A program made the translations under genes and the position numbers. From the IMG/VR virus record IMGVR_UViG_3300033052_000115, positions 1-22,402 of that record: DNA of 22,402 nt. One strand, given 5' to 3'. This document shows positions 1 through 7,150 of the stretch, piece after piece (position 1 is the first letter of the stretch; every line of letters begins with the position of its first letter). The notes below the pieces were generated by a model. That model saw nothing but the letters and a program-made list of their open reading frames with translations, searched no databases and was not told the DNA's origin. Source of the DNA: a virus.

Positions 1-1839
1 GTGGCCCTGTCTGGAACCTACGGCGGCAGCCCGCCAACAAGCATCGAACACCAGCTTTACGCGGAGGATGGCGTTACCGTTCTGCGCGCCTGGACGGCGA
101 TCCCGGGCGCGACCATCGGTGGCGGCACCTGGTCGGGGTCGGCCTCGATTCCGCGTGGCGGCCCATACCGGATCGCATACCGAAGGAATGATGGCGCAGT
201 ATCGTCCGTCAAGTCGAATCTGTTCCTGGTGGGCGGATTCCACCTGAGCTTCGGCTCCAGTAGCGCCGCGCGCATGTATACCAGCGAGTCCGGAACCGGC
301 TTCACCCCGGCCGCCAACGTGCGTAAGTACAAAGGCTCGTTTGCCAAGTTCGGCACCGATGGCTGCGCGATCCAGTATGCCAACAGCCTGGCCGCCCAAT
401 CAGGCGCGCCGGTCTGCATGATGGACTACGGCGTGGGCGGCACGCTGCTGGCGGATTGGCTCAACACCAGCGGCCCGCAGTGGACCGCGCTTGCCGCAGG
501 CGTGGCAGCCGTGGGCGGGAAGCTGGAAGCGGCGTACCTCACAGTCGGGTCTAACGATGCAGCCACGTCCACGGTCGCGTCGCGCGCTGCGCACCTGGCG
601 AACCTGCGGCAGCTCATCGCCAACCTGCGCGCCTTGACCGGCCAGCCGAATTTGCCTGTCCTGCTCTCGGGCATGAACCGCAGGATCAACCAATCGGTGG
701 GCGCCGCCACGCTGGCGATTCAGGCAAATCACGTGCGCATGGCAGAGAGCGACTTGGGCGACGATGAAAATGTCTGCCACGTCCAGACTCTAGACCTGCT
801 GCTGAGCGGTGACAACATCCACCTGTCGTCAGCCGGCGCAGGCTTCCCTGCGAGCGCGACGCGCGCCGCTTATGTGTTGGGTCGGAAGCTCTACGGTGAC
901 GGCGTGTACCACCGCGGCCCGAAGATTGCGGCTATTAACGCCCAAGGTAGCGCGATCACGGCGGCGCTCACGCACCGCGGCGGCAGCGACTTCACGCCGG
1001 CGTCCGGCATTACCGGCTTCACGGCCAGCGACGCCTCGGGCACTCTGACTCTGTCGCCTGTCGTGCGCGCCAATGCGACCACGATCACGATGACCGCCGA
1101 CCGCGCCATTGTTGCGCCGCTGACGGTCCAGTACCTGGCCGGCGGCGCGCCGGCGGTTGGGACGCCAGTCTTCGACAACGGTGCGACCGTGCTGCCGCTG
1201 ACGGCCGAGACGACTCTGGCGGCAACGGTCATTAGCCATGTGTCAAGCGACTACCAGCTCGCCTATGCGATCGAGCCGAACGTAGCCCTGGTCGCGGCGG
1301 ACTACCCGATCTCGTATGCGGTGGAGTCCTTGCTGACGCTCGTTTCGAATGACTTCACTTTTAGCTATTCGGTGTTCAACGACGGCAGCGTGCTCGACGC
1401 TGCTGCAGTGCCGGCGCCACGGGTAGTGGTGTTTGGGGGGGGATCGCGCGTCGTGACCTTCGGTGGCGGCACGCGCATGGTGGCATTTGATCTGCCGTGG
1501 GCAGGACAACTTAAAGGAGAGAACATGACGAATGCCCCAGAGCCGTATTTCAAGGACGGCAAATGGTGGGTCGACAAGGACCCGGACGAGCAAAGCTTCT
1601 ACGTGGCCAATCTGACAAAGGAACTGACGGATCGTGCTACCACGATTGTGTCGGTCGAGGCGATCGTCGAGGGTGTCGAGAAGCTTACCGAACCCGACGC
1701 CCAGGACAGCTTCGTCGTGATCAAGCTCGGCGGGCTGGACGTGGAGGAGGGCGCTGCGAACTTCTGGACCTGTCGCGTGACCTGTGCGAACGGTGAGCGC
1801 TTCGACCGCACGATGCACTTCAATCGGGTGGACAACTGA
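1..1839 (+). CDS. SGNH/sialate O-acetylesterase-like phage structural protein, 5'-truncated
   Basis: The reading frame is open from base 1 and already inside a beta-rich domain, so the real start is probably upstream. Residues about 80-300 look like an SGNH hydrolase of the SASA type: block I is G85-S-S-S88 where the family usually has GQSN, block II is DYGVGG near 142, block III is GSND (183-186), and D271/H274 in GDNIH fit the catalytic Asp/His pair. The family removes acetyl groups from sugars; here it could act on host surface polysaccharide. Residues about 310-490 are beta-rich and end in tandem VVxFGGG motifs. The last 104 residues look like a separate protein (see 1525). A run of eight G at 1435-1442 lies in the GGG-coding stretch, but both motif repeats stay in frame. 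The enzymatic role is inferred; the altered block I could mean loss of activity. Confidence 0.75.
   Translation: MALSGTYGGSPPTSIEHQLYAEDGVTVLRAWTAIPGATIGGGTWSGSASIPRGGPYRIAYRRNDGAVSSVKSNLFLVGGFHLSFGSSSAARMYTSESGTGFTPAANVRKYKGSFAKFGTDGCAIQYANSLAAQSGAPVCMMDYGVGGTLLADWLNTSGPQWTALAAGVAAVGGKLEAAYLTVGSNDAATSTVASRAAHLANLRQLIANLRALTGQPNLPVLLSGMNRRINQSVGAATLAIQANHVRMAESDLGDDENVCHVQTLDLLLSGDNIHLSSAGAGFPASATRAAYVLGRKLYGDGVYHRGPKIAAINAQGSAITAALTHRGGSDFTPASGITGFTASDASGTLTLSPVVRANATTITMTADRAIVAPLTVQYLAGGAPAVGTPVFDNGATVLPLTAETTLAATVISHVSSDYQLAYAIEPNVALVAADYPISYAVESLLTLVSNDFTFSYSVFNDGSVLDAAAVPAPRVVVFGGGSRVVTFGGGTRMVAFDLPWAGQLKGENMTNAPEPYFKDGKWWVDKDPDEQSFYVANLTKELTDRATTIVSVEAIVEGVEKLTEPDAQDSFVVIKLGGLDVEEGAANFWTCRVTCANGERFDRTMHFNRVDN
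1525..1839 (+). CDS. nested in-frame 104-aa phage protein from internal start
   Basis: An ATG at 1525 is preceded by AAAGGAG with five bases between, far better than an average in-frame Met. The encoded part begins MTNAPEPYFKDGKWW and is acidic and compact, unlike the repetitive beta domain before it. I infer that it is an independent gene whose upstream neighbour has lost its stop codon, or that both the long and short forms are made. The product is not recognised; its place before the capsid gene suggests a head-related accessory. It ends in TGATG overlap with the next ORF. Confidence 0.6.
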   Translation: MTNAPEPYFKDGKWWVDKDPDEQSFYVANLTKELTDRATTIVSVEAIVEGVEKLTEPDAQDSFVVIKLGGLDVEEGAANFWTCRVTCANGERFDRTMHFNRVDN

Positions 1840-2012
1840 TGATCAACGTACACGATCTCCCGGCGGTGCAGCAGCTGCTGGCCGAGGCGTTCCAGGAAGC
1901 CGCGCCAGAAGCTGAAAGCCCTGTCGCACGAAGCGACCAGGTGCCGGGGTACCCAGCCAAGAAACTGGTTTTGAAGGACGGTTTCTACCGCACCGAAAGC
2001 CACGAAAAGTAG
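1839..2012 (+). CDS. small phage protein, 57 aa
   Basis: ATG at 1839 overlaps the preceding stop (TGATG), implying translational coupling. The 57-aa product starts MINVHDLPAVQQLL, has an acidic, Ala/Glu-rich middle, and ends in a basic and aromatic segment (KKLVLKDGFYRTESHEK). There is no signal peptide or membrane segment. It is not recognised. Tight coupling and the position between an accessory structural gene and the capsid gene support a real gene. Confidence 0.6.
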   Translation: MINVHDLPAVQQLLAEAFQEAAPEAESPVARSDQVPGYPAKKLVLKDGFYRTESHEK

Positions 2013-2022
2013 GCATGTAAAA

Positions 2023-2053
2023 ACTGTCTCACTTTTCCGAGAATTGAGACAGT
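2023..2053 (+). repeat. 31-bp near-perfect palindrome, copy 1
   Basis: The outer arms ACTGTCTCA (2023-2031) and TGAGACAGT (2045-2053) are perfect inverted repeats. The middle TTTTCCGAGAA continues the dyad with one G-T type mismatch, centred on C2038. A second copy lies at 17800-17828. There is no T-run, so it is not an ordinary terminator, and the inner dyad would leave almost no loop in RNA; a DNA-binding site is more likely. It occupies most of the gap before the capsid gene. Function unknown. Confidence 0.75.
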
Positions 2054-2065
2054 GCAATAAGCAGA

Positions 2066-4150
2066 ATGGGATCCATGACGACGCCCACCTCTGCCCCAGC
2101 CCAGACCCGGACCGCGACCGATCCACGGAACATGCCAATGCTCAGCCGCTCGGCTGAGCTGGTCCCGGCGACCTTCAACGACGAAGACAACACTGTCGAA
2201 GTGGTCTGGACCACTGGCGCCCGCGTGCGCCGCTACGACTGGTGGACCGAGACCAGCTACGAAGAAGAACTGGCCGTCACGCCGGAAGCGGTTGACATGT
2301 CGCGCTTCGCAGCTGGCACGGTCCAGGTTTTCGACAACCACCGCACCCACGGCGGCATCGGCTCGATCCTGGGCGTGGCCATTCACGGCAGCATCGAGAA
2401 CGGCGAAGGCCGCGCTACGCTGCGCCTGTCGAAGCGGGCCGACATTGCCGACATCGTTGCCGATATCAAGTCCGGCATCATCCGCGCGATCAGCGTCGGC
2501 TACAACGTTAGCAAGTACGAGATCACCCGTACCAATGACCGCGCCGATGGTGGCACCGTGCCGCTGTACCGCGCCGTGTCCTGGCAACCCTTCGAAATCA
2601 GTTTTGTCACCGTTCCGGCTGACGCTGACGCAAGCACGCGCAGCCAGCCGACCAACGGTGTGCCGTGCGAGTTCATCACCCGGGCGCCCGCCCATTCCGC
2701 TCTAACCAACCAGGAAGACAATATGACCACTGCTACCCAGTCGGGCGCCCAGAACCCTGCGCCTGTCGAAGCCACTCGTTCGGCTGCAAGCCCGGCTCCT
2801 GCCGCAGCTGCACCAGCCCCTGCCGCCGCGCCGGCCGCCGATGACGCTGCTGCCCGCGCTGCCCAGGAAGCGGCCGCCCGCGCTGCCGATATCACCGAGC
2901 TGTGCGCTCGCCACAATGTGAGCGCCCTCGCTGCCGGCCTGATCCGCAGCGGCAACTCCATCGACCAGGCCCGCAGCGCGGTGCTGGAAGAACTGGCGCG
3001 CGGCGACGCCGCTGGCGGTGGCCACCGCAACGTGCGCATCGAGACCGTCTCGGACGAACACCAGACCCGCGTGGCTGGCATCGAAGAAGCGGTCATGCAC
3101 CGCATCCACGCCGGCACCAAGCTGACCGACAACGGTCGCCAGTTCCGTGGCATGAGCCTGCTCGAGATCGGCCGCGAGTTCCTGGAAGCCCGTGGCGTCA
3201 ACACGCGCGGCATGGACCGTATGAGCCTCGCGCAGCAGATGCTCCACTACCGCTCGGGCATGCACGGCACCAGCGACTTCGCCGCCCTATTTGCCAACGT
3301 CGCTGGCAAGCGCCTGCGTGCCGCATACGACGAAAACGCCGGCACCTACACCCAGTGGGCGCGCCGCGCGCCGAACGCGCCGGACTTCAAGAACATCAAC
3401 CTGGTGCAGCTGTCGGGTGCGCCGGAGCTGCTGCAGACCAACGAACACGGCGAATTCAAGTACGGCACGATGAAGGACGCCGGCGTGTCGTATGCCCTGG
3501 TCACCTTCGGCCGCATGGTTTCGCTGACCCGCCAGGCCATCGTGAACGACGACCTGCGTGCGTTCGAGCGCCTGGTGACGGCGTTCGGTGCCAGCTCCAG
3601 CCGCCTGGAGAACCGCCTGGTGTACAGCCAGCTGACCGGCAACCCGACCATGGGCGACGGCACCGCACTGTTCCACACTGACCACAGGAACCTCGGCACT
3701 GGCGCCGGTTCGGCGCTGCAGCTGTCGGCGCTGAAGGCTGGCCGCACCGCAATGCGCCTCCAGAAAGGCCTGCAGAACGAAGAGCTGAACCTGTCGCCGA
3801 ACTTCCTGATCGTCCCGGCTTCGCTGGAGCAGGACGCCTACCAGCTGACCAGTTCGAACTACGTGCCGGCCAAGCAGAGCGATGTGAACGAATTCCGCAG
3901 CGGCGGCCGCACCGCCGTCGAGCCGATCATCGAACCGATCCTGGACGGCATCAGCGACAAGGAATGGTACCTCGCCAGCAACAACAGCCAGGTCGACACC
4001 GTCGAGTACTGCTACCTGGACGGCGCCGAAGGGCCGGTTATCGACAGCCAGAACGGCTTCGAGATCGACGGCGTCACCTGGAAGTGCCGCCTGGACTTCG
4101 CCGCCAAAGCCGTCGACCACCGCGGCCTGTACAAGGGCGCCGGCGCGTAA
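2066..4150 (+). CDS. prohead protease / major capsid protein fusion
   Basis: The 694-aa product joins two head proteins. Residues about 20-200 are an HK97-type prohead protease (peptidase U35/S78): H92 in FDNHRTH and S143 in AISVGY are the likely catalytic residues. Residues about 225-270 are an Ala/Pro linker that probably leads into a scaffold-like delta region. Residues about 300-694 are an HK97-fold major capsid protein, ending in the characteristic VDHRGLYK. The protease cleaves the scaffold region during capsid maturation. Protease-capsid fusions of this kind are known in tailed phages. ATG 2066 and ATG 2075 are both possible starts and neither has a good ribosome site; an in-frame stop at 2045 excludes anything further upstream. 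The palindrome ends 12 bases before 2066. Confidence 0.9.
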   Translation: MGSMTTPTSAPAQTRTATDPRNMPMLSRSAELVPATFNDEDNTVEVVWTTGARVRRYDWWTETSYEEELAVTPEAVDMSRFAAGTVQVFDNHRTHGGIGSILGVAIHGSIENGEGRATLRLSKRADIADIVADIKSGIIRAISVGYNVSKYEITRTNDRADGGTVPLYRAVSWQPFEISFVTVPADADASTRSQPTNGVPCEFITRAPAHSALTNQEDNMTTATQSGAQNPAPVEATRSAASPAPAAAAPAPAAAPAADDAAARAAQEAAARAADITELCARHNVSALAAGLIRSGNSIDQARSAVLEELARGDAAGGGHRNVRIETVSDEHQTRVAGIEEAVMHRIHAGTKLTDNGRQFRGMSLLEIGREFLEARGVNTRGMDRMSLAQQMLHYRSGMHGTSDFAALFANVAGKRLRAAYDENAGTYTQWARRAPNAPDFKNINLVQLSGAPELLQTNEHGEFKYGTMKDAGVSYALVTFGRMVSLTRQAIVNDDLRAFERLVTAFGASSSRLENRLVYSQLTGNPTMGDGTALFHTDHRNLGTGAGSALQLSALKAGRTAMRLQKGLQNEELNLSPNFLIVPASLEQDAYQLTSSNYVPAKQSDVNEFRSGGRTAVEPIIEPILDGISDKEWYLASNNSQVDTVEYCYLDGAEGPVIDSQNGFEIDGVTWKCRLDFAAKAVDHRGLYKGAGA
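2723..4150 (+). CDS. major capsid protein from internal start
   Basis: ATG 2723 (residue 220 of the fusion) is in frame and preceded by CAGGAAG with five bases between, a good ribosome site that a mere internal Met would not need. It would give 475 aa beginning MTTATQSGAQNPAPVEATRS, that is, linker/scaffold plus capsid without protease. Capsid protein is needed in hundreds of copies and protease in few, so a separate strong start would set the ratio. The domain assignment is firm; use of this start is inference. Confidence 0.6.
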   Translation: MTTATQSGAQNPAPVEATRSAASPAPAAAAPAPAAAPAADDAAARAAQEAAARAADITELCARHNVSALAAGLIRSGNSIDQARSAVLEELARGDAAGGGHRNVRIETVSDEHQTRVAGIEEAVMHRIHAGTKLTDNGRQFRGMSLLEIGREFLEARGVNTRGMDRMSLAQQMLHYRSGMHGTSDFAALFANVAGKRLRAAYDENAGTYTQWARRAPNAPDFKNINLVQLSGAPELLQTNEHGEFKYGTMKDAGVSYALVTFGRMVSLTRQAIVNDDLRAFERLVTAFGASSSRLENRLVYSQLTGNPTMGDGTALFHTDHRNLGTGAGSALQLSALKAGRTAMRLQKGLQNEELNLSPNFLIVPASLEQDAYQLTSSNYVPAKQSDVNEFRSGGRTAVEPIIEPILDGISDKEWYLASNNSQVDTVEYCYLDGAEGPVIDSQNGFEIDGVTWKCRLDFAAKAVDHRGLYKGAGA

Positions 4151-4197
4151 GCGCCCCGGTAGGCCATCCGTCCAACGAACGATAGAAAGCACACGAC

Positions 4198-4530
4198 ATG
4201 AAAAACAAGATCCAGGCGGGCAAGGTGATCTCGGTCATCGCCCCCTACGCAGTAACCAGCGGCCAGGCCCTGCAGGTCGGCGCCCTGGTCGGTGTCGCCT
4301 CGAACGACGCTGCCAACGGCGCGCCGGTCGAGATCGACCGCCAGGGCGTCTACACCCTGGCAGCCGTCACCGCCGACACCGGCGCCGTCGGCGCCAAGGT
4401 GTACTGGGACAACACCGCCAAACGCATCACCACCACGGTGGGCAGTAACACCTTGGTCGGCTGCCTGACCGCGGCCAAGGCGAACGGCGACACCACGGCC
4501 ACCGTGCTGCTCGACGGCGTCATTCGCTAA
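4198..4530 (+). CDS. DUF2190-type head decoration protein
   Basis: This 110-aa protein directly follows the capsid gene. Its pattern (MKNKIQAGKVISVIAP, then GQALQVGALVGVA, then VYTLAAV, then VGAKVYWD, then a closing VLLDGVIR) matches the DUF2190 family of small beta-barrel phage proteins encoded beside capsid genes and thought to decorate or stabilise the shell. It has no signal peptide. The 47-base gap upstream shows no terminator, so it is probably co-transcribed with the capsid gene. Confidence 0.85.
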   Translation: MKNKIQAGKVISVIAPYAVTSGQALQVGALVGVASNDAANGAPVEIDRQGVYTLAAVTADTGAVGAKVYWDNTAKRITTTVGSNTLVGCLTAAKANGDTTATVLLDGVIR

Positions 4531-4542
4531 GCCTGGGCCGTC

Positions 4543-4839
4543 ATGTTCTTCGCCAACCTCGAAGTTGCCGTCAATGCGTCCGTGCTGAACCACCTGGCCA
4601 ATGTCCGGGTGGAGATCGCGGGCGAACTGGTGCCAGGCATTTTCCGCCGGCCTTCGAGCGTGGCGAACCTCGGTCATGGGTCGGCTGACACCAGCCCGAC
4701 CGTCACCGTCGCCTCGAGCGCGGTGATGGACGAGCCGGTCGACCAGCTGATTCACATCGCAGGCGTGCCTTACGCAATCCTCGCCGCCGCTCCAGACGGC
4801 ACCGGCCTGACGCTGCTGACCGTGGAGTGCGTGCAGTGA
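4543..4839 (+). CDS. head-tail joining protein (gpFII-like)
   Basis: The 98-aa product has a short N-terminal helix (VAVNASVLNHLANV) and then a beta-rich body with GELVPGIF, VTVASSAVMDEPVDQLIHIAGVPY and a terminal TLLTVECVQ. This layout and its place between the decoration protein and a tail-completion gene fit the lambda gpFII/Gifsy-2-type head-tail joining family. It would connect the filled head to the tail. Its stop overlaps the next GTG start (GTGA), indicating coupling. The family assignment is from pattern and order. Confidence 0.65.
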   Translation: MFFANLEVAVNASVLNHLANVRVEIAGELVPGIFRRPSSVANLGHGSADTSPTVTVASSAVMDEPVDQLIHIAGVPYAILAAAPDGTGLTLLTVECVQ

Positions 4840-5273
4840 GCACGGCGTTCTCCAAGGTCGTCAGCGCGGTGATTGCCGCGCTGGCCATGCAGCCGCCGGT
4901 CTGCCCTACCAAGGCGATCTACCGGGCGCGCACCGTCGAAATGCCCGACCAGGCGAACGAGACGATCAGTGTTCAGTGGGAGCAGGGCCTGCCTCGGCAC
5001 GGCTCGATCAACGGCGCGCCTATCGACTGGGAGACCCGCATCACCGTCGATTGCTTCGCACGCAGCGTCACGGAGACCGGCGACGTCGCTGTCGATCCCC
5101 TGCTGCAGCGTGTGTACGAACGCCTGGCCCAGGACCCGACGCTCGGCGGCATGGTGGACGACCTGGTCATTGCCGGCGTAGAGGCGGAGAACACCAGCGA
5201 AGGCAAAAAGACGGGGTGGGTCCGCCTCACCTACATAGCCCAGCACCGAACCGAAAACTCAATTTTGAGCTGA
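4836..5273 (+). CDS. minor tail / tail completion protein (gpU-like)
   Basis: I chose the GTG at 4836, which overlaps the previous stop as GTGA, over the GTG at 4827. The 145-aa product has an N-terminal helix (STAFSKVVSAVIAALA), a central beta segment (ISVQWEQGLPRHGSING, WETRITVDCFARS) and a C-terminal segment typical of tail terminator proteins (DPLLQRVYERLAQDP, TGWVRLTYIAQHRT). Position after the joining protein and before the tail tube supports a role in ending tail growth and docking to the head. Confidence 0.65.
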   Translation: MSTAFSKVVSAVIAALAMQPPVCPTKAIYRARTVEMPDQANETISVQWEQGLPRHGSINGAPIDWETRITVDCFARSVTETGDVAVDPLLQRVYERLAQDPTLGGMVDDLVIAGVEAENTSEGKKTGWVRLTYIAQHRTENSILS

Positions 5274-5274
5274 C

Positions 5275-5448
5275 ATGAAAAAACCTGAGGTATCGCACGA
5301 GCGCGCCATCCCACCGATTCCCGGCGGCGGCTCGTGGACTTTCAACGAAGAGCGCTGGGCATGGGTCTCGAACGACCCAGCACCCGACGCAGCCCCTGCT
5401 GCGGCAGGCAACGACCAGGCCGCACCATCGGCCCCAGACCAGGAGTAA
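5275..5448 (+). CDS. small phage protein, 57 aa
   Basis: ATG 5275 follows the previous stop by one base, and the ORF ends four bases before the next gene. The product carries PPIPGGGSWTFNEERWAWVS and then a low-complexity Ala/Pro/Asp tail. Its stop region (AGGAGTAAGAA) doubles as the ribosome site of the tail tube gene. Function is not recognised. Tight packing and the ordered first half argue for a real gene. Confidence 0.6.
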   Translation: MKKPEVSHERAIPPIPGGGSWTFNEERWAWVSNDPAPDAAPAAAGNDQAAPSAPDQE

Positions 5449-5451
5449 GAA

Positions 5452-6414
5452 ATGGGACGCAGCATCAAGAATACCGTCGTCACCGCCAAGGTCGAAACGA
5501 CCGTTGGCGTGGACGCAGCACCGACCGGTGCCGAAAACGCCGTGCTGGTGTCGGACGTCAGCATCACCCCGCTCGAAGCGCAAGCCATCGACCGCGGTCT
5601 GATCCGCGGCTCCTTCGGTGGCAGCGAGCAGCTGGTGGGTCCTGCCAGCGTGAAGATCAGCTACACGGTCGAGCTGGCTGGCTCGGGCACGGCTGGCACC
5701 GCGCCCGCCTGGGGCCAGCTGCTGCTGGGCTGCGCGGCTGCCGAAGGCGTGCTGGCCACGCCGGCACGTGTCGAATACTCTCCGGTCTCGGCCGCCCTGA
5801 AGTCGCTGACCCAGTACTACTACGACGACGGCGTTGTGCATAAGGTCTTGGCCTCCATGGGCAACTGCACGCTGTCTGCCAAGGTGGGCGATCGCCCCGT
5901 GCTTCGTTTCGAGTGGACGGGCCTGGACGGCGGCGTTACCGCGGTGCCGAACGCCACCCCGACCTACACGCCGTGGAAGAAGCCGGTGGCGATGACCAAG
6001 GCCAACGTGGTCGACGTCACGCTCGGCTGCACGTATGCCGCAGGCGCACTGACTGGCGGCACCGTCTACAACAGCACCGGCCTTGAGCTGAACTTCGGCA
6101 ACGTCGTCAACTTCACGGCAATGCTCAGCACCGAGACCGTCGATGTCACCGACCGCGACTCGAGCGCGACCCTGGAACTGGAGCTGACCGCAGCCCAGGA
6201 AGTGGCCCTGATGGAAACCGTCAAGGCCAACACGACCCAGAGCCTGGGCCTGACCATCGGCACCGCAGCCGGCAACAAGATCATCGTCTTCGCTCCGGCG
6301 GTGCAGCTGACCAACCCCCGCAAGAGCGAGCTGAACGGCAAGCGCCTGATCGGCTTCGACCTGCGCCTGGTTCCGGTCAACGGCAACGACGAGTGGCGGA
6401 TCGTCACCCAGTGA
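5452..6414 (+). CDS. major tail tube protein
   Basis: The 320-aa product has the hallmarks of a siphovirus tail tube subunit: an N-terminal segment (VVTAKVETTVGVDAAPTGAENAVLV), repeated beta-strand blocks, GSEQLVGPASVKISYTVELAGSG around 61-85, and an aromatic loop (SLTQYYYDDGVVHK). It sits right before the tail chaperones and tape measure, as tube proteins do. A strong AGGAG lies six bases upstream of ATG 5452. It should polymerise into the tail tube around the tape measure. Confidence 0.8.
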   Translation: MGRSIKNTVVTAKVETTVGVDAAPTGAENAVLVSDVSITPLEAQAIDRGLIRGSFGGSEQLVGPASVKISYTVELAGSGTAGTAPAWGQLLLGCAAAEGVLATPARVEYSPVSAALKSLTQYYYDDGVVHKVLASMGNCTLSAKVGDRPVLRFEWTGLDGGVTAVPNATPTYTPWKKPVAMTKANVVDVTLGCTYAAGALTGGTVYNSTGLELNFGNVVNFTAMLSTETVDVTDRDSSATLELELTAAQEVALMETVKANTTQSLGLTIGTAAGNKIIVFAPAVQLTNPRKSELNGKRLIGFDLRLVPVNGNDEWRIVTQ

Positions 6415-6445
6415 TCGACTTACCCATCGAAAAGGACCGCCAACC

Positions 6446-6778
6446 ATGGCATTTGTACTGAAAACGCTGAACAAGATTGCCGTTCAAATCAAGGGCAATC
6501 TGCCGGATGAAAACGGCAAGCCAATTAACTTTGACTTTGTCCTGCACTGCAAACGTCTCACGCAGGACGAGATCGAAGCTGTCATCCGTGACAAAGACGG
6601 CACCACGCAGGACTTCGTCCGCAGCGTCGCCGAAGGCTGGTCGCGCGTGCTGGGCGAGGATGGAGCGCCACTGGCATACAGCGAGGAAGGCCTTGATGCG
6701 CTGCTGAGCCAGGCTGGTATGCCAGTGCTTGTCTTCCAGTCCTATATCAAGCAAGTCGGGGCTGTTGCAAAAAACTAG
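6446..6778 (+). CDS. tail assembly chaperone, short form (gpG-like)
   Basis: The 110-aa zero-frame product, starting MAFVLKTLNKIAVQ, lies between the tail tube and tape measure genes, where lambda-like phages encode gpG. It has a beta-rich N-terminus and a helical acidic middle (LTQDEIEAVIRD, TQDFVRSVAEGWSRVLGE). An AAGGA site lies upstream. It ends TAG immediately after the slippery A-AAA-AAC, so normal decoding stops here and a minority of ribosomes should make the longer form. It probably coats the tape measure during tail assembly. Confidence 0.85.
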   Translation: MAFVLKTLNKIAVQIKGNLPDENGKPINFDFVLHCKRLTQDEIEAVIRDKDGTTQDFVRSVAEGWSRVLGEDGAPLAYSEEGLDALLSQAGMPVLVFQSYIKQVGAVAKN

Positions 6779-7134
6779 GTGAGGCTGCGCGCCTCCTGGC
6801 GCGTGGCCACCTACTGTTCGAACGTGAGCAGGTCAAATCTGAAGAGCAGATCAGCGACGCCCTTGCGGCATTCGGTCTTGTCGCTGAGGCCCAGCTGGCT
6901 GTTGAGGACGATGAATATTGGCTCTGGCCGGAGAACGAGGAGTCCTTCTCGTTCTGGCTCACTCTGCAAACCCAGTGGAACGTCGGCATGAGAGGCCCTG
7001 TCGGCCTCAACTACTCGGGTATTGAAGCGTGCATGCGCATGCGCGGCATCCGAGGAAGTGCGCGGTCTGCCATGTTCGAACAAATTCAGGTAATGGAGCG
7101 AGCGAGCCTCCAGGCCTGGGCAAACGAAACTTAA
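6446..7134 (+). CDS. tail assembly chaperone, -1 frameshift product (gpGT-like, DUF1799 C-terminus)
   Basis: Reading join(6446..6775, 6775..7134) gives 229 aa. The second part starts LGEAARLLARG and contains WPENEESFSFW, TQWNVGMRGPVGLNY and EACMRMRGI, the DUF1799 family found after phage tail chaperones. I found no good start of its own: its first ATG in frame lies near the middle of the domain, so a frameshift at 6769-6775 is the natural way to express it. The T-like domain would recruit the tail tube protein to the chaperone-coated tape measure. Confidence 0.85.
6769..6795 (+). promoter_or_regulatory. programmed -1 ribosomal frameshift site
   Basis: A-AAA-AAC at 6769-6775 is an exact X-XXY-YYZ heptamer in the zero frame and is followed at once by TAG (6776-6778). 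After a five-base spacer, GAGGC (6781-6785) can pair with GCCTC (6791-6795) around a five-base loop, a spacing typical of stimulatory hairpins. The -1 frame then encodes a recognisable DUF1799 domain. Frameshifting between two tail chaperones is widely conserved; efficiency cannot be read from sequence. Confidence 0.88.
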
Positions 7135-7150
7135 AATCCGGATTGCATCT

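Noticed and set aside
2023-2053. Palindrome copy 1 as a rho-independent terminator
   Set aside because: There is no U-run after the stem and the second copy lies directly behind a proper terminator, so a terminator role is redundant.
1599-2138. 179-aa - strand ORF across the first palindrome
   Set aside because: It runs antisense to three tightly packed + genes and through the palindrome; no features support it.
7133-7146. AATCCGGATT palindrome before the tape measure start as an operator
   Set aside because: Only ten bases, no second copy seen, and the position inside a co-transcribed cluster makes chance the simplest explanation.
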